Source: Ailurus styani (taxonomy: Eukaryota > Chordata > Mammalia > Carnivora > Ailuridae). Taken from it: a stretch of 64,000 nt of DNA. The DNA lies in assembly GCA_002007465.1 (NCBI GenBank), contig LNAC01000018.1, positions 2,420,732-2,484,731 of the forward strand, read 5' to 3'. Made by a program: the position numbers and the translations under genes. Shown here in pieces: positions 43,280-55,044 of this stretch; the first letter of the stretch is position 1, and each line of letters begins with the position of its first letter. The notes beneath the pieces are model-generated. The model was not told the DNA's origin. It saw only the letters and a program-made list of their open reading frames with translations, and searched no databases.

Positions 43280-44459
43280 ACCAAATTCTGAGAGTAGTCT
43301 CTGATTCAAAAAAGTTAAGAACCACTTTACTAGGGATTTGGGAAATGGAAAAAGAATGATTTATTAAATACTGGAGGCTACAAAGTCATCCAACCTGATC
43401 TTTGAATGAGGGTAGTTCACATGTGGAAACGGAACGACGGGCAAGCACTCCTCAGGATGTTTGGCAGAATTGCCAAATGGCAGCTCTGAGAAGGAAGTCA
43501 AGAGCATGCACTCTGTTTTTCTTCTCTCACTGGGCACTATCACAGACAATTCAGCAAACATCCCTAGACCTCTACCATCTCCACCATGTTATGAGACTTT
43601 CTCTTCTCACCTTGCAAATGTTGCTTAAGCTGAGGTTAAATAAGAGTCTGTCCTATGAAAAATGAAACCGACTTCATCCGGTCCCTGAGCTGTTCGGAGA
43701 GCTGTCACATCACAGCTCCTTCCCTGGAGGCCACCACACAGAGCACAGCTGGGTTACCACTATGGGCCCCCCTGGAGGCAACAATGGCCATACAGTAGAG
43801 AAGTTATCTACTTTCAATAACCACACTGTCTGCTAACCAGAATTTCCCACATACTTGCAAAGCTTGAAAAACATAAAGGCTTGAAAAGGACAAGAGTTAA
43901 GTGAGGAAAGAAAGAGGAACAGGATTTTGGCTTAGAAGAATTTCAGGGAAACGTGCAATTTCCTAGGAAGTCTACCAAGGAAATGAACTGTCATTTGTGG
44001 CCCTAAATTATTGTTCTGGTACCAATGATTTATTGTGCCTCTAGGGGAAGGCACTTAACCTTTCTGGGCCTCTTTTTCTATCTCCAAAGTAACACTGTTT
44101 CCTCCTTACTTCAACAGGATGTAGTGATGAAGAAGAAAACGGGACCCAGGCCGTACTATAAGGTGATGAGAAGAGAGCAGTGCCAGCTTACAGTTTCAGA
44201 GAGATGGACAGAAGAGACGCAGAGCAAACAGACTGCTCCCTTCTCTGTGTGTGTGCCTAACTCCACCCTGTGCATGATTATATGCTACTTGTTTATGTAT
44301 GTGTCCCCTCCTACGAGAAATACATCAGACTCAATTCCTTATCCCTGACACCTGGAAATATATGTGCTATACAGCAGGTCATGTATGTGGACTGATAAGG
44401 CTTTGGATGTGCTTCACTGAGCAGCTCTAGGAGGGACCACTCATGGAGAGTGTAGCAGT

Positions 44460-44730
44460 ACTTTACAAGGCAGGCCAGAGTATGAATTCTGGAGTTTTCT
44501 ACCTAGATTTGAATCCTGGCCCTGCTACTTAATGTGGAAACCCTGAATCTCATTTAGTCTCCCTGAGCCTCAGCTTTGTAAAATGGGGATAAAAACACCA
44601 TCTACATCATAAGATTGTGGGATTTAAATTATGTTGTATTATGTTATGTTAAATCATGTTATGTGTTATGTTAAATTATGTTATATGCCTGACATACAGT
44701 AAATGCTCAATATATGTCACCCATTATAGT
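44460..44730 (+). repeat. MIR with expanded (ATGTT)-type motif
   Basis: The core CTAGATTTGAATCCTGGCCC, GCCTCAGCTTTGTAAAATGG and the 3' end GACATACAGTAAATGCTCAA are typical of MIR. Between them, about 44620-44695, an ATGTT/TTATGTTA repeat has expanded. Confidence 0.8.
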
Positions 44731-45661
44731 CAAAGTACAAAAACATTCTCTGCTTCAAATCACTTTGTAAGCTAATGGGAGACACCTGTATCTCAGCTCA
44801 ATTGTTCTTCCATTCTATGCTCACATAAGATTAAACGACTCTTTACTGCCATCTACTCTTCGACGACTCAATTTTTATGGTCTGATTTACACAGGCACCT
44901 GATGAAATGGCAAAAAAAACCAAACTAGTCCTTATAACAGAAGAATCATATATTTAATGCTGGCCAAGACATGTTGCATTAGTCCAGAAACATTTTCCAA
45001 ATAAAGATCTGCTTGGTGGTGCTCAATTACATTTTTATATCTTAAAGCAGACCTTAACTTACCTGTGCAATACAAATTGCTACCGAGCAGGTATTTTTCT
45101 AATGCTTAAATACTAAGTAGAGAAAATGCAGACTGGAAAAACCTAGACAAATACAGTAATTGTAGACAAAGTCCACGTATCATAGAATTAGTAGGCCACT
45201 TTGGAGAGTTTATGAAGACAGTGCATAAGGTAAGACACAAAGCCAGTTTCAGAATCCAGGCCATAGGCCGCAGAACTTACACTCCGACAAGGAGTTATTC
45301 TCTAAACAATCATCTCACAGACTTTCCTCCCTCTAATCCTTACTTGTCAGCTCATCTTTTCGGTGAGAGAGCTACTCTCAAGCCCTTATGGTCAGCCACA
45401 CTGACAAATTTACCCAGAGTTTTTAAGGAACACTGCTATGTGAAGGATGCAGAAAAGACATTTATAAATGGGTACAGAAAAGTTCACTTCCAAATGCACT
45501 GTTTATTAGCTGTCACAGAAACGCTTTGCTTCAAAGAATCACTAAGTGTTATGTGATAATACTCCTCATATTTCTGATTTTAAAAACAACCTCTAAATCC
45601 TAAGCACTTATCTACAAATGGACACTGATTTCTCCAATGTGGTATCAGGAGAAAAGCAGAG

Positions 45662-45871
45662 GGGTTTTTTTTTTGTTTTTTTTTTTTAAGATTTTATTTA
45701 TTTATTTGACAGAGAGAGAGATCACAAGTAGGCAGAGAGGCAGGCAGAGAGAGAGGAGGAAGCAGGCTCCCCGCTGAGCAAGGAGCCGATATGGGCCTCG
45801 GTCCCAGGACCCTGAGATCGTGACCTGAGCCGAAGGCAGAGGCTTTAACCCACTGAGCCACCCAGGCGCCC
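45662..45871 (-). mobile_element. Can-SINE (SINEC_Mv-like), minus orientation
   Basis: Perfect duplication AAAAGCAGAG at 45652-45661 and 45872-45881. The head complement is GGCTTTAACCCACTGAGCCA plus CCCAGGCGCCC. It looks young. Confidence 0.95.
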
Positions 45872-46325
45872 AAAAGCAGAGTTTTAAACATCTTCATCTT
45901 ATAATCATTAATTCCCCCTTTTCCTCTTCAGGACATGTGGATATTCACATCATTTGCAAACAAACACTCTGAAGACAGCCCCCGAACAAGTCTTCCAGTG
46001 TCACTAATGTTACTATAACATATAATAGTACTATTTAGTAACTGAGGATGCTGCTGAAGAAAATACCCTACACCTAGATATGTTTAAACTAGTTTATATC
46101 AAAAGGACCCTAAAAAGTAATATGTACTTTTTCCTCATAAAAAGAAATAGTAATATCAAGAATAATTTCACATCTTCATCATTATCTTCCTCAATATTCC
46201 ATAAATGAATTTCCAAGGAATTTCTTTTCTTCTATCAATTCTAAGTCATTTGTATTGAAATTCATAGGTCTGGGAATAAATATCTTACAAAGTAGGTTCT
46301 CAAACAGTCTCCCAGCTGTATTTTT

Positions 46326-46531
46326 TTTTTTAAGATTTATTTATTTTAGAGAAAGAGAGAGAGTATACAAATGGCAGGGGGGAATCCCAAGCAGACTTCC
46401 CACTGAGAATGGAGCCGGATGCAGGGAAGATGCAGAGACGTGGGGCTCGATCTCACGACCCTGAGATCATGACCTGAGCCGAAACCAAGAGTCAGACACT
46501 TAACCAACTGAGTCATCCAGGCAACCCTCTT
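46326..46531 (-). mobile_element. Can-SINE, minus orientation
   Basis: Perfect duplication CCAGCTGTATTTTT at 46312-46325 and 46532-46545. The body includes CTCGATCTCACGACCCTGAG and ends TGAGTCATCCAGGCAACCC. Confidence 0.95.
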
Positions 46532-47450
46532 CCAGCTGTATTTTTAATAAATCAGAACTAAAAAATTCCCAAAGAGCAAAAACATTTCTAATTATTTTCA
46601 TTGCCTTTAGCTAAATGGCACACAAACAACAGAAACTCATTTATTTTGAGCTGTGTACATCAAAACAAGGGCAATTCAAATGCACAGTCAGACGTCATAT
46701 TTACATATTTCAAAGGGAACAAATCTCTTTTATTATTCTATAAATTTGATATATAGACGAGTTGCCATCACCAAGTTTTACTTTTTAGAATAAAACGTAC
46801 CTAAAATATATTGCCTTGATGTTCCAGAATAATTGTAAAGGGATTTTCCCTTTAGCCAAACAGAAATCTATAAAAGTATCATAATTATGGATTATATATA
46901 TGTAGTTATTTTTTTCTATAATCTGAATTTTAAAAGCAGATGGCTATTGCAACTAAAAAGGGAGAAAACAGACAATATGGTAAGAAAATTAAAGATGGCC
47001 CACTCAATTAAGAGGTGTAAGAGGCAAAACATGATCAACATTTTCTAATAAGATAAAGGTCACCTGAACTATAAAATTCAAAACTAGTTCTAGAAGTAAA
47101 AACATCAAGATTTATATTACAGTGCTTATCTATATGAATAAATGCTTCATCTAATGATACAAACATCACATATATTAGAACAACTGTAAACGCTTTTAAA
47201 AGGAGATTCAAGAAAAGACTTCTTCTGGTGATTATGGAAAATGAAGCTTCTGTACTTTTCTAAACTTCTTAGTCTCTGAACTGGTAATTTATAATGGAAT
47301 AGGGTGGGAAGAAATCACATGGAGGAGGAAAATACATAGGGAAGGGAGGGTAGAATAAGTAGGTTATCTTTTTTTTTTTTAATCTTTGTCTTCTATCTTC
47401 CACTTATTTGGTTTGTGAGCCATTTTCCTAAATGTTAAAAAAATGCCAGC

Positions 47451-47654
47451 ACGGGGCGCCTGGGTGGCTCAGTGGGTTAAAGCCGCTGCCTTCGGCTCAG
47501 GTCATGATCCCAGGGTCCTGGGATCGAGGCCCACATCGGGCTCTCTGCTCAGCAGGGAGCCTGCTTCCTCCTCTCTCTCTGCCTGCCTCTCTGCCTACCT
47601 GTGATCTGATCTCTCTCTCTCTCTGTGTCAAATAAATAAATAAAATCTTTAAAA
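47451..47654 (+). mobile_element. Can-SINE (SINEC_Mv-like), plus orientation, young
   Basis: A near-consensus copy: GGGGCGCCTGGGTGGCTCAG, TGGGTTAAAGCCGCTGCCTT, and tail AAATAAATAAATAAAATCTT. The duplication AAAAAAATGCCAGC is at 47437-47450 and 47655-47668. Confidence 0.97.
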
Positions 47655-47706
47655 AAAAAAATGCCAGCTTCCTTTACACCATAATCTGTTACAACATTTA
47701 TCTGGT

Positions 47707-47848
47707 GGGCGCCTGGGTGGCTCGGTGGGTTATGCATCTGCCTTCAGCTCAGGTCTTGATCCCAGGATCCTGGGACAGAGTCCTGGATCAAGCTCCCTGC
47801 TCAGCGGGGAGTCTGCTTTTCCCTCTGCCCCTCTCAACAAAACAAAAC
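47707..47848 (+). mobile_element. Can-SINE, plus orientation, short-tailed
   Basis: The duplication CATTTATCTGGT is at 47695-47706 and 47849-47860. The head GGGCGCCTGGGTGGCTCGGT and body are present. The usual CT-rich/AAATAAAT tail is replaced by CAACAAAACAAAAC. It lies about 50 bases from the previous SINE in the same orientation. Confidence 0.93.
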
Positions 47849-50090
47849 CATTTATCTGGTTACTTAAGAACCCACTGCATGACTCTGCAGCCTGTATTTT
47901 TTTTTGTGGTTGAAAAACATGCAACATTAAATTTACCACCTTAACCATTTTTAAGCATGCAATTCAGTAGTATCAAGTATAATCACATTATTGTGTAAGA
48001 GATTTCTCAAGCTTTTTCATCTTGTAACACCCACTAACACTAATTCCTCCTCCCCTCAGTCCTTGGTAACCACCTTTTATTTTCTGTTTCTATGATTCTG
48101 ATTGCTTTAGACACTTTTATGAGTGGAATCAATAGTGTTTATGTTTTTGTGACTGGCTTATTTGCTCATGAGAATGACTTAAAGGTTTATCCATGTTGTA
48201 GCATATGACAGGGTTTTCTTTTTAAACGGTGCATAGTATTCCACTGGATGTATATACTACATTTTCTTTTATCCATTCATCACCCAATATACATTTGGGT
48301 TGTTTCTATCTCTTGGCTACTGTGAATGTTGTAATAAAAATGGCTGTGCAAATTTTCTCATTGAGATCCTGCTTTGAATTCTTTTGGATATATACCCGAT
48401 AGAGGAATTGCTGGATCATATGGTAAACGTATTTTTACTTTCTTGGAGAAACTTTCACACTGTTTTCCACAATAGCTGCAGCATTTTATATCCCCACCAA
48501 CAGGGCATAGGGTTCCAGTGTCTCTGCATCCTCACCAACTCTTGGTATCTTCTGTTCTTTTGATAGTGGCCATCTTGACGCGTATGAAGTGATAACCCAT
48601 GTGGCTTTGATTTGCATTTCCTTAGTGATTAGTGATGTAGAACATCCTTCCATGTGTTTTAGCAACTTGGGAAAATGTCTACGCAAGTCCTTTTTTAATC
48701 AGGTTGTTTACTATTGTTGTTGTTGAGTTGGAGAAGTTTCTTATCTTGTTAATACCTTATCAGATACCTGATTTGCAACGATCTTCTCCCATGCCAGAGG
48801 TTGTCTTTTCACTCTCATTTTTTTTTGATATGCAGAAGTTTTTAAGTTTTGTGTTGTCGAGTCGTCCATTTGTCCATTTCTGCTTTTGCTGTCTATGCTT
48901 TTGGTGTTATGTCTAAGAAGTCACTGTGAAATTCAATCAAGTTATCCCCCTACATTTTCTTCTAGGAGTTTAAAAGTTTAAGGTCCTATGTTTTAGGTCT
49001 TTAATTCATTTTGAGTTCTTTTTTGTATGTGGTAGAAAGTAAGGGGCCCACTTCCTTATTTTGCATGTGGCTATCTAGTTTTTCTCAACACCATTTGTTG
49101 AAGAGACTGTCTTTTCCCCCTTGTGTAGTCTTGACACCCTTGTTGAAAGGTAACTTGGTCCATAAATGCAAGAGTTTGTTTCTAGGTTCTCCATTCTGTT
49201 CCATTAGTCTACATTATTTATCTTTATGTCTGTATCACACCATCTTAATTACTGTTGCTGTGTTGTATGTTTTGACATCAGGAAATGTGAGGGCTCAAAC
49301 CTGCTTTCTTTAAAATACTGTTTTTGGCTCTATGGGGTCCTCTGAGATTTCACAGGAATTTTAGAACTCTTTTTCCTACTTCTGCAAAAAAATGCCACTG
49401 GGATTTTGATAGAGATTGCACTGAACCTGTAAATCACTTTGGATAGTATAGATATTTTAACAACATTCAGTCTCCCAATCAATGAACCTGGGATGTCTTT
49501 CCACTTATTTACGTCTTAAATTTCTTTCAGCAATGTTTTACAGTTTTCAGTGTGCAAATCTTTTGTCTCCTTGGCTAAGGTTATTCCTGAATATTTTATT
49601 CTTTTGATGCTATTGTAAATACGACTGTTTTCTTAATTTCCATTCTGGATTGTTTATTGTTAGTGTTTAGAAACACAACTAAATTTGTATTTTGATTTTG
49701 TATCCTACAACTCTATTTTGTTTTTTGTGGAATCTTTAGGGTTTTCTACATAAAAGATCATGACATGTATGAACAGAGATCATTTTACTTCCTTTCCAAT
49801 TTGTATGTCTTATTTCTTTTTCTTATGTAATTTTTCTGGCCAGAATTTCTAGTACCATGTTGAACAGCAGTGGTGAGGGTGAGCATCCTTGTCTTACTGA
49901 GTATCATGTTTGCTGTCAGTTTTTTTTAAATGGCTTTTATTATGTTGCAGAAGCTTCCTTCTATTCCTAGTGAGTTGAGTGTTTTTATGATAAAAGAGTA
50001 CTGAACTTGCAAAATGTTTTTTCTGCATCCATTGAGACAATCGTGTAGTTTTTGTCCATTTTGTTAATGTGGTATATTACACTGATTTTT

Positions 50091-50279
50091 TTAAAAAAGA
50101 TTTTATTTATTTAAGAGAGAGAGAGAGAGAGTGTGTGTGTGTGTGAACAGTGGGGAGGGACACAAGGAGAGGGAGAATCAGACTCCCTGCTGAGCAGGGA
50201 GCTTGCTGTGGGGCTCAATCCCAGGACCTGGAGATCAAGACCAGAGCCCAAGGCAGATGCTTACCCATCCAGCCACCCC
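50091..50279 (-). mobile_element. Can-SINE, minus orientation, nested in L1
   Basis: AAAAAAGATTTTATTTATTT with (GA)n and (GT)n is followed by the SINE body. It ends CCAGCCACCCCA. The host L1 sequence ACA(C/T)TGATTTT is present at both borders (about 50079 and 50280). Confidence 0.92.
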
Positions 50280-51344
50280 ACATTGATTTTCAACTTTTTG
50301 TATACTGAACCATCTTTACATTCCACTTGGTCATGATGTGTGATTTTTTTATTTGTTTGGTTTTGTCTGGTTTGGGGATCAGGAAAATGCTGGCTTCAGA
50401 GAATGAGTTTGAGAGTACTCCCTGATCTTTATTTCTTTGGAAGAGTTTGAAAATGAATGGTGTTAAATGTACTTTAAACATTTGGTAGGATGCTCTGATG
50501 AAGCCATGGGGTGCTGGGCTTTTCTTTGTTGGGAGATTTTTGATTAGTGGTTCAATTTCCTCACTAAGTCTGTATCTTTGTTCAAGTTTCTATTTCTTCA
50601 TGATTCAGTCTTGGTAGGTTGTTATGTTTCTAGGAATTTATCTATTTCTTTTAAGTGATCTAGTTTGCTGGCATATAACTGTTTACAGTAGTCTCTTATA
50701 ATCCTTTTTATTTCTCTTGAATCAGTTCATCAGTTGTAGTATCTTCTCTTTCATTTCTAATTTTAGCTATTGGAGTCTCCCCTCTTTTTTTCTTAGTCTA
50801 GCTCAAGGTTTGTCAATCTTGTTGACCTTTCTGAAAAACCAACTCTTGGTCTCATTGTTTTTTCTCTATTGTTTTTCTATTCTCTGTTTCATTTATCTCT
50901 GTGCTGATCTTTGTTATTTCCTTCCTTCTACTGACTTTGGGTTTAGCTTTTCTTTTTCTAGCATCTCGAGGCATACTGTTAGGTTGTTGATTTCAGATTT
51001 TTAATGTAACCATTAAGTGCTATAAACTTCCCTCTTCCTACTGCTTTTGCTACATCCCATAAGTTTTATTGTATTGTGTTTTTTCATTTGTCTCCATTTT
51101 CTAAATTCCCTGTGATAACTTCTTTGGCTATTTAAGAGTGTACTGTTTCATTTCCACCTATCTGTGGATTTTCCTGTTTTCCTTCTGTTGATTTCTAGTT
51201 TCATCCCACTGTGGTCAAAGAAGATACTTTGTATGATTAAAACCTGTTAAGGCTTGTTTTGTGGCCTAACACATGGTCTATACTGAAAAATGTTCCATGT
51301 GCACTTGAGAAGAATGTGTAAACTGCTGCTGTTGGGTGGAGTAT

Positions 51345-51346
<2 letters not shown>

Positions 51347-51377
<31 letters not shown>

Positions 51378-51378
51378 T
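51347..51378 (+). repeat. (ACATAT)n short tandem repeat
   Basis: About four units of ATACAT inside the L1. Confidence 0.85.
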
Positions 51379-51913
51379 AAGGTTCAATTGGTCTATAGTG
51401 TTTAAGTCCTCTGCTTCTTTAGTGACTTTCTGTCTGGTTATTCTATTCATAACTGAAAGTGGGGTATCAAGTCTTCTACTATTACTGTGTTGCTTTCTAT
51501 TTCTCCTTTCAGTTCTGCCCATGATTGCATCATATATTTGGAAAAGATTTTTAATAACAACATTAAAAAGGCTGGAATCAAAATATTTTTCCTAAGAAAA
51601 AGATTGGCTATTGTAAGGAATAAAAAGATAGAAGGATATATAGAAAATAATAGGATTTGGGGGATTTTATTAATGCCACTATAATTCTATAATTTTACAA
51701 AAGCCTGATAACAAATAGGGGTTCCCTTAGCAGCATTATAAAACAAAAAAGTTTTTTTAAGAGCTACATCAAATACAGTATTATAAACTAATTCATGAGC
51801 TAATGACTTTTTCATCTTATGTTTGAGATTTTATAAATTATAAAAGACTAAGATGTAGAACAAATAAAATTTAGTTTCTGTTTAAATTATTTGTTTAAGA
51901 GTACAGTAACTTC

Positions 51914-52101
51914 GGGCGCCTGGGTGGCTCAGTGGGTTAATGCCTCTGCCTTCGGCTCAGGTCATGGTCTCAGGGTCCTGGGATCGAGGCCTGCATCAGG
52001 CTCTCTGCTCGGCAGGCAGCCTGCTTCTTCCTGCCTCTCTGCCTGCTTGTAATCTCTCTCTCTCTCTGTCAAATAAATAAATTAAATCTTAAAAAAAAAA
52101 A
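51914..52101 (+). mobile_element. Can-SINE (SINEC_Mv-like), plus orientation
   Basis: Duplication AGAGTACAGTAACTTC (51898-51913) and AGAATACAGTAACTTC (52102-52117), one mismatch. The head is GGGCGCCTGGGTGGCTCAGT and the tail CAAATAAATAAATTAAATCT. Confidence 0.96.
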
Positions 52102-52990
52102 AGAATACAGTAACTTCATCTTCATCTTAGATTAGGAGGATTTCAATATTAAAAGCTTTCAGTATCAGGCTTGCCTGAACAATCCAGGCAAATCAGGAAA
52201 CAGCTGTGTCCTCTTATTCTTTATACTTTCTCCCCAATTTGGATATGATTAATTTGATTAATTGTAGAACAAAAGGTAATTAAAATGTCAAAGTAATTTA
52301 CTCCTACTTTTTCACATACTTTTGTATGAAAGCCACATTCAATTACCACTCTTGCAACTGGTGGACCTAACACCAAACTGGTTAAGAAATAAATATTAAC
52401 AACACATTTTTGGGGAAAACTTTTTCACTACAAGTTTAATCATCTGGGATGTTTTGGACCTTATATTCATTTTGTACAAATGATTGATTCTGACCTCATT
52501 TTCTGGTTTAAAAATATTTCTAGGTTATTTTTATATGCATAACCAATTCAGTTATTCAGGGTAAATAGAACAGTTTTTAATTAGTGGATTCTTACAATGT
52601 AGTCATTGTTGGCAAATGGTTAAACTGAACATGTGGGTAAATCATGGCTAGATTTCTATTCAAAAGGGCAGTATTTTTAAAAATTCAATTTTAATAAATA
52701 TACCAAGATAATACCCATTCCTTAACTGAAGAATTTACACTTGAGTCTGAGAGATAATCATTAATCACAAGCAATATTTAAACACAGCTTACTAGGAGTA
52801 GGAAATTTTTACAGACTTAAAAATTTGGTTAGATTCCAAATCCTATGACTACTTTTCTACTTTTCAGAAATTGTGACAAAGGTGGGCATATTTCAAAAGC
52901 AAACATCATTTTGCAAATACTGGAAATACTTCATAAAAGGGGAAAAATGTATGTTGAACTTCTGGAAAGCAAGTATTAGTTAACACTTAC

Positions 52991-53064
52991 TGGACATAGT
53001 AGAGAAACCCTTAGACTGGTTGTAGCTATTTCACTGTCTGGATCCGCAGTCAACTTCTCTTTAA
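52991..53064 (-). CDS. PIAS1: PIAS1 exon 8
   Basis: This exon is 74 bp. It completes Ile312 and encodes residues 313-336, [20 protein letters not shown] then LLCP. The segment leads into the SP-RING. The acceptor is TGTCAG and the donor GTAAGT. Confidence 0.96.
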
Positions 53065-54093
53065 CTGACATTCATTGAAGAGAAAACAAACAAACAGAAC
53101 ATGTTTATTAAAAATACATCAGTGATGCAACATAAGAACAAGAACAAGGAACTTAAAATGAGGAAGCTTAAAAAAAACTCAAAAATAATCTGTTTAATTA
53201 TTTCCAATTAACTAAATGGAAAAATAAAAACAATTACATGGTTTATAATTTCTATCATAAGCAAAAGAAGAGAAACAACCATATATCTACAGACCGACTA
53301 TATTTTCTATAAGTTTCCTATTTCTCATCCATGGAACAAAAACTGCATTGTAGTAACATAAAGGAAATTTCTATAGTAAGCTGACACATTCAACTAATGT
53401 AAGAACCTTTTCCTTTTATAAACTCTAAGAAACTGGATAAAGTTTTTCTTTCTTTTAAACTATGACCAATATCTTTCATGCCAATATTATTTTTAAAGAA
53501 ATTAATCAATACTGGCTATAAAACTAACATTTATAAATTTTTTCAAAGCTCAGATAATATATAAAATAAATTATTATTACCTTATTTTATAAATATTTTC
53601 TTTTATAACATATTTGGTAGGTTAATACATTAGTTCCATTTTTCTATTCTATTTTTAAATTATGAAAACACTAACTTTATTTCAAATTATGAAAAGAAAA
53701 AAGTTCAATTACTTTTTCCCCAGATAATCGACTTTTATATTTATTTATCCATAAACTAATTATGCTATTTTAGACAAGTCAATCCTCCTCTCTGAGCTTA
53801 ATTTTGCCTCCACAATGCCTTTGAAGTCTGTGTAAGGTGGGGGCAAAGTATAGTGGCTGTGTACCTAGTCAATCACAGAACTTCAGAGCTGTGGCACAAT
53901 TAAGTGTAACCAGAGAGTTAATATTATCTTTATCATATATAGAATTAAGATAGGGAGCAGAAAAGTACTCCAATAAGGAGGAATGATTTCAGAGTAGATG
54001 TCTGTTGTGCTGAGAATTAAGAGTCCCACTGTTATTAAACATAGCGATCACTGTAATCTGAAAATTTTTTTGAGATAGTCCACATTTTATTTT

Positions 54094-54208
54094 ATTTATT
54101 TTTTGAAGTTTTATCTATTGAAGTAATCTCCCAACGTGGAGCTCAAACTCACAACCCTGAGATCAAGAGTCACATGCTCTTCTTCTGACTGAGCCAGCCA
54201 GATGCCCC
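54094..54208 (-). mobile_element. Short, older tRNA-derived SINE (Can-SINE group), minus orientation
   Basis: TTTTATCTATTGAAGTAATC, CTCAAACTCACAACCCTGAG and CTGAGCCAGCCAGATGCCCC follow the same order as the copy at 40468. The host sequence TCCACATTTTA flanks both sides (about 54080 and 54216). Confidence 0.85.
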
Positions 54209-54239
54209 AAAATGGTCCACATTTTAGATGTTCTGTCTC

Positions 54240-54400
54240 CAAAAATTAGTGAATCTCAACCATGATACACATCAGAACTACCTACAGTGTTTTCTAACTT
54301 ACATTGCCCAATGAATCAGAATGGGGAACAGGGACACCAATGGGTCATTTTTTAAAAGCTCCAAGTATGACTCTGACACCAGAGTAAAAAGTCATTTTCA
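54240..54400 (+). repeat. MER5-like hAT DNA-transposon relic
   Basis: GAATCTCAACCATGATACAC, ATCAGAACTACCTACAG and GACTCTGACACCAGAG follow a MER5 order with heavy divergence. Confidence 0.45.
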
Positions 54401-55044
54401 TTTGGCCTGGAAATTCCAAATATTGGAAATCATAGGCTGCCTCTCACACCTGAAAAGGCATTAAAACCCCTGGGTTTTAGTTTGGAAAATATAGTTACCA
54501 CATCACTTATGCTATACAGTATCATATGTAAATTATGGAAAGTATACCTGTGTCATTACAGACCCAATCTTAGTCAATCCTTTCTTATAAAGATACATTT
54601 AACAAGCAGTATTTTTTAAAGGTAATAAATAATTGCCATACAATATAAATATGTAAATAGAACTATGATTACTAAACATTCTGCATTCCTTCATCACCCT
54701 ATCCACAGCAATGGGAACAGTCTGAATTTCATCTATTTAAACTTCCACCTAAATGAAGGAATACCACAGACCGTAATATCAATGCTTTGCAAAACAAACT
54801 TCAGTAGTTAGTACTTCCCAAAGAAATTGAAACAGAAGAGGCAACAGGATCTACAATCAGCCTAACTTAGAATCCAGATGTTAGCCAAGACATGGGAATA
54901 ACAGCACCTGACAGCAATGTTCTGAGGCTTACGTGAACAAATACACAGAAAATGCTTTAAAATAACCTAATATTATATTCAATAAATATTAGCTACTGCT
55001 ACTTAAAATGTGATTTATATGTTCACTTTCTCTCAGAGATGGCA

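Larger units (their letters stand above)
47896..51535 (-). mobile_element. Older L1, minus orientation, 3.6 kb, 5' truncated
   Basis: The poly(T) near 47897 is the 3' end. The 3'UTR follows in antisense (ATTAAATTTACCACCTTAAC), then ORF2 in antisense, for example TGAGGGTGAGCATCCTTGTC and AGTTTCATCCCACTGTGGTC. Many stops break the frame. A Can-SINE at 50091-50279 interrupts it. The 5' limit is approximate. Confidence 0.9.
42732..52990 (-). other. PIAS1: PIAS1 intron 8
   Basis: This 10.3 kb intron is loaded with repeats: Can-SINEs at 43101, 45662, 46326, 47451, 47707, 50091 and 51914, a MIR with an internal expanded motif (44460-44730), and a 3.6 kb L1 (47896-51535). The segments 41.5-43 kb and 52.1-53 kb hold no recognised repeats. 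Confidence 0.85.

Noticed and set aside
47451..47654. A tRNA gene, from the tRNA-like A and B box phrases of the SINE head
   Set aside because: The head belongs to a complete Can-SINE with tail and target duplication; no cloverleaf with a plausible anticodon arm is kept.
50717..51004. Phe/Ser/Leu-rich frame that looks like a membrane protein
   Set aside because: It is antisense L1 ORF2 sequence, which is T-rich and gives hydrophobic-looking translations.
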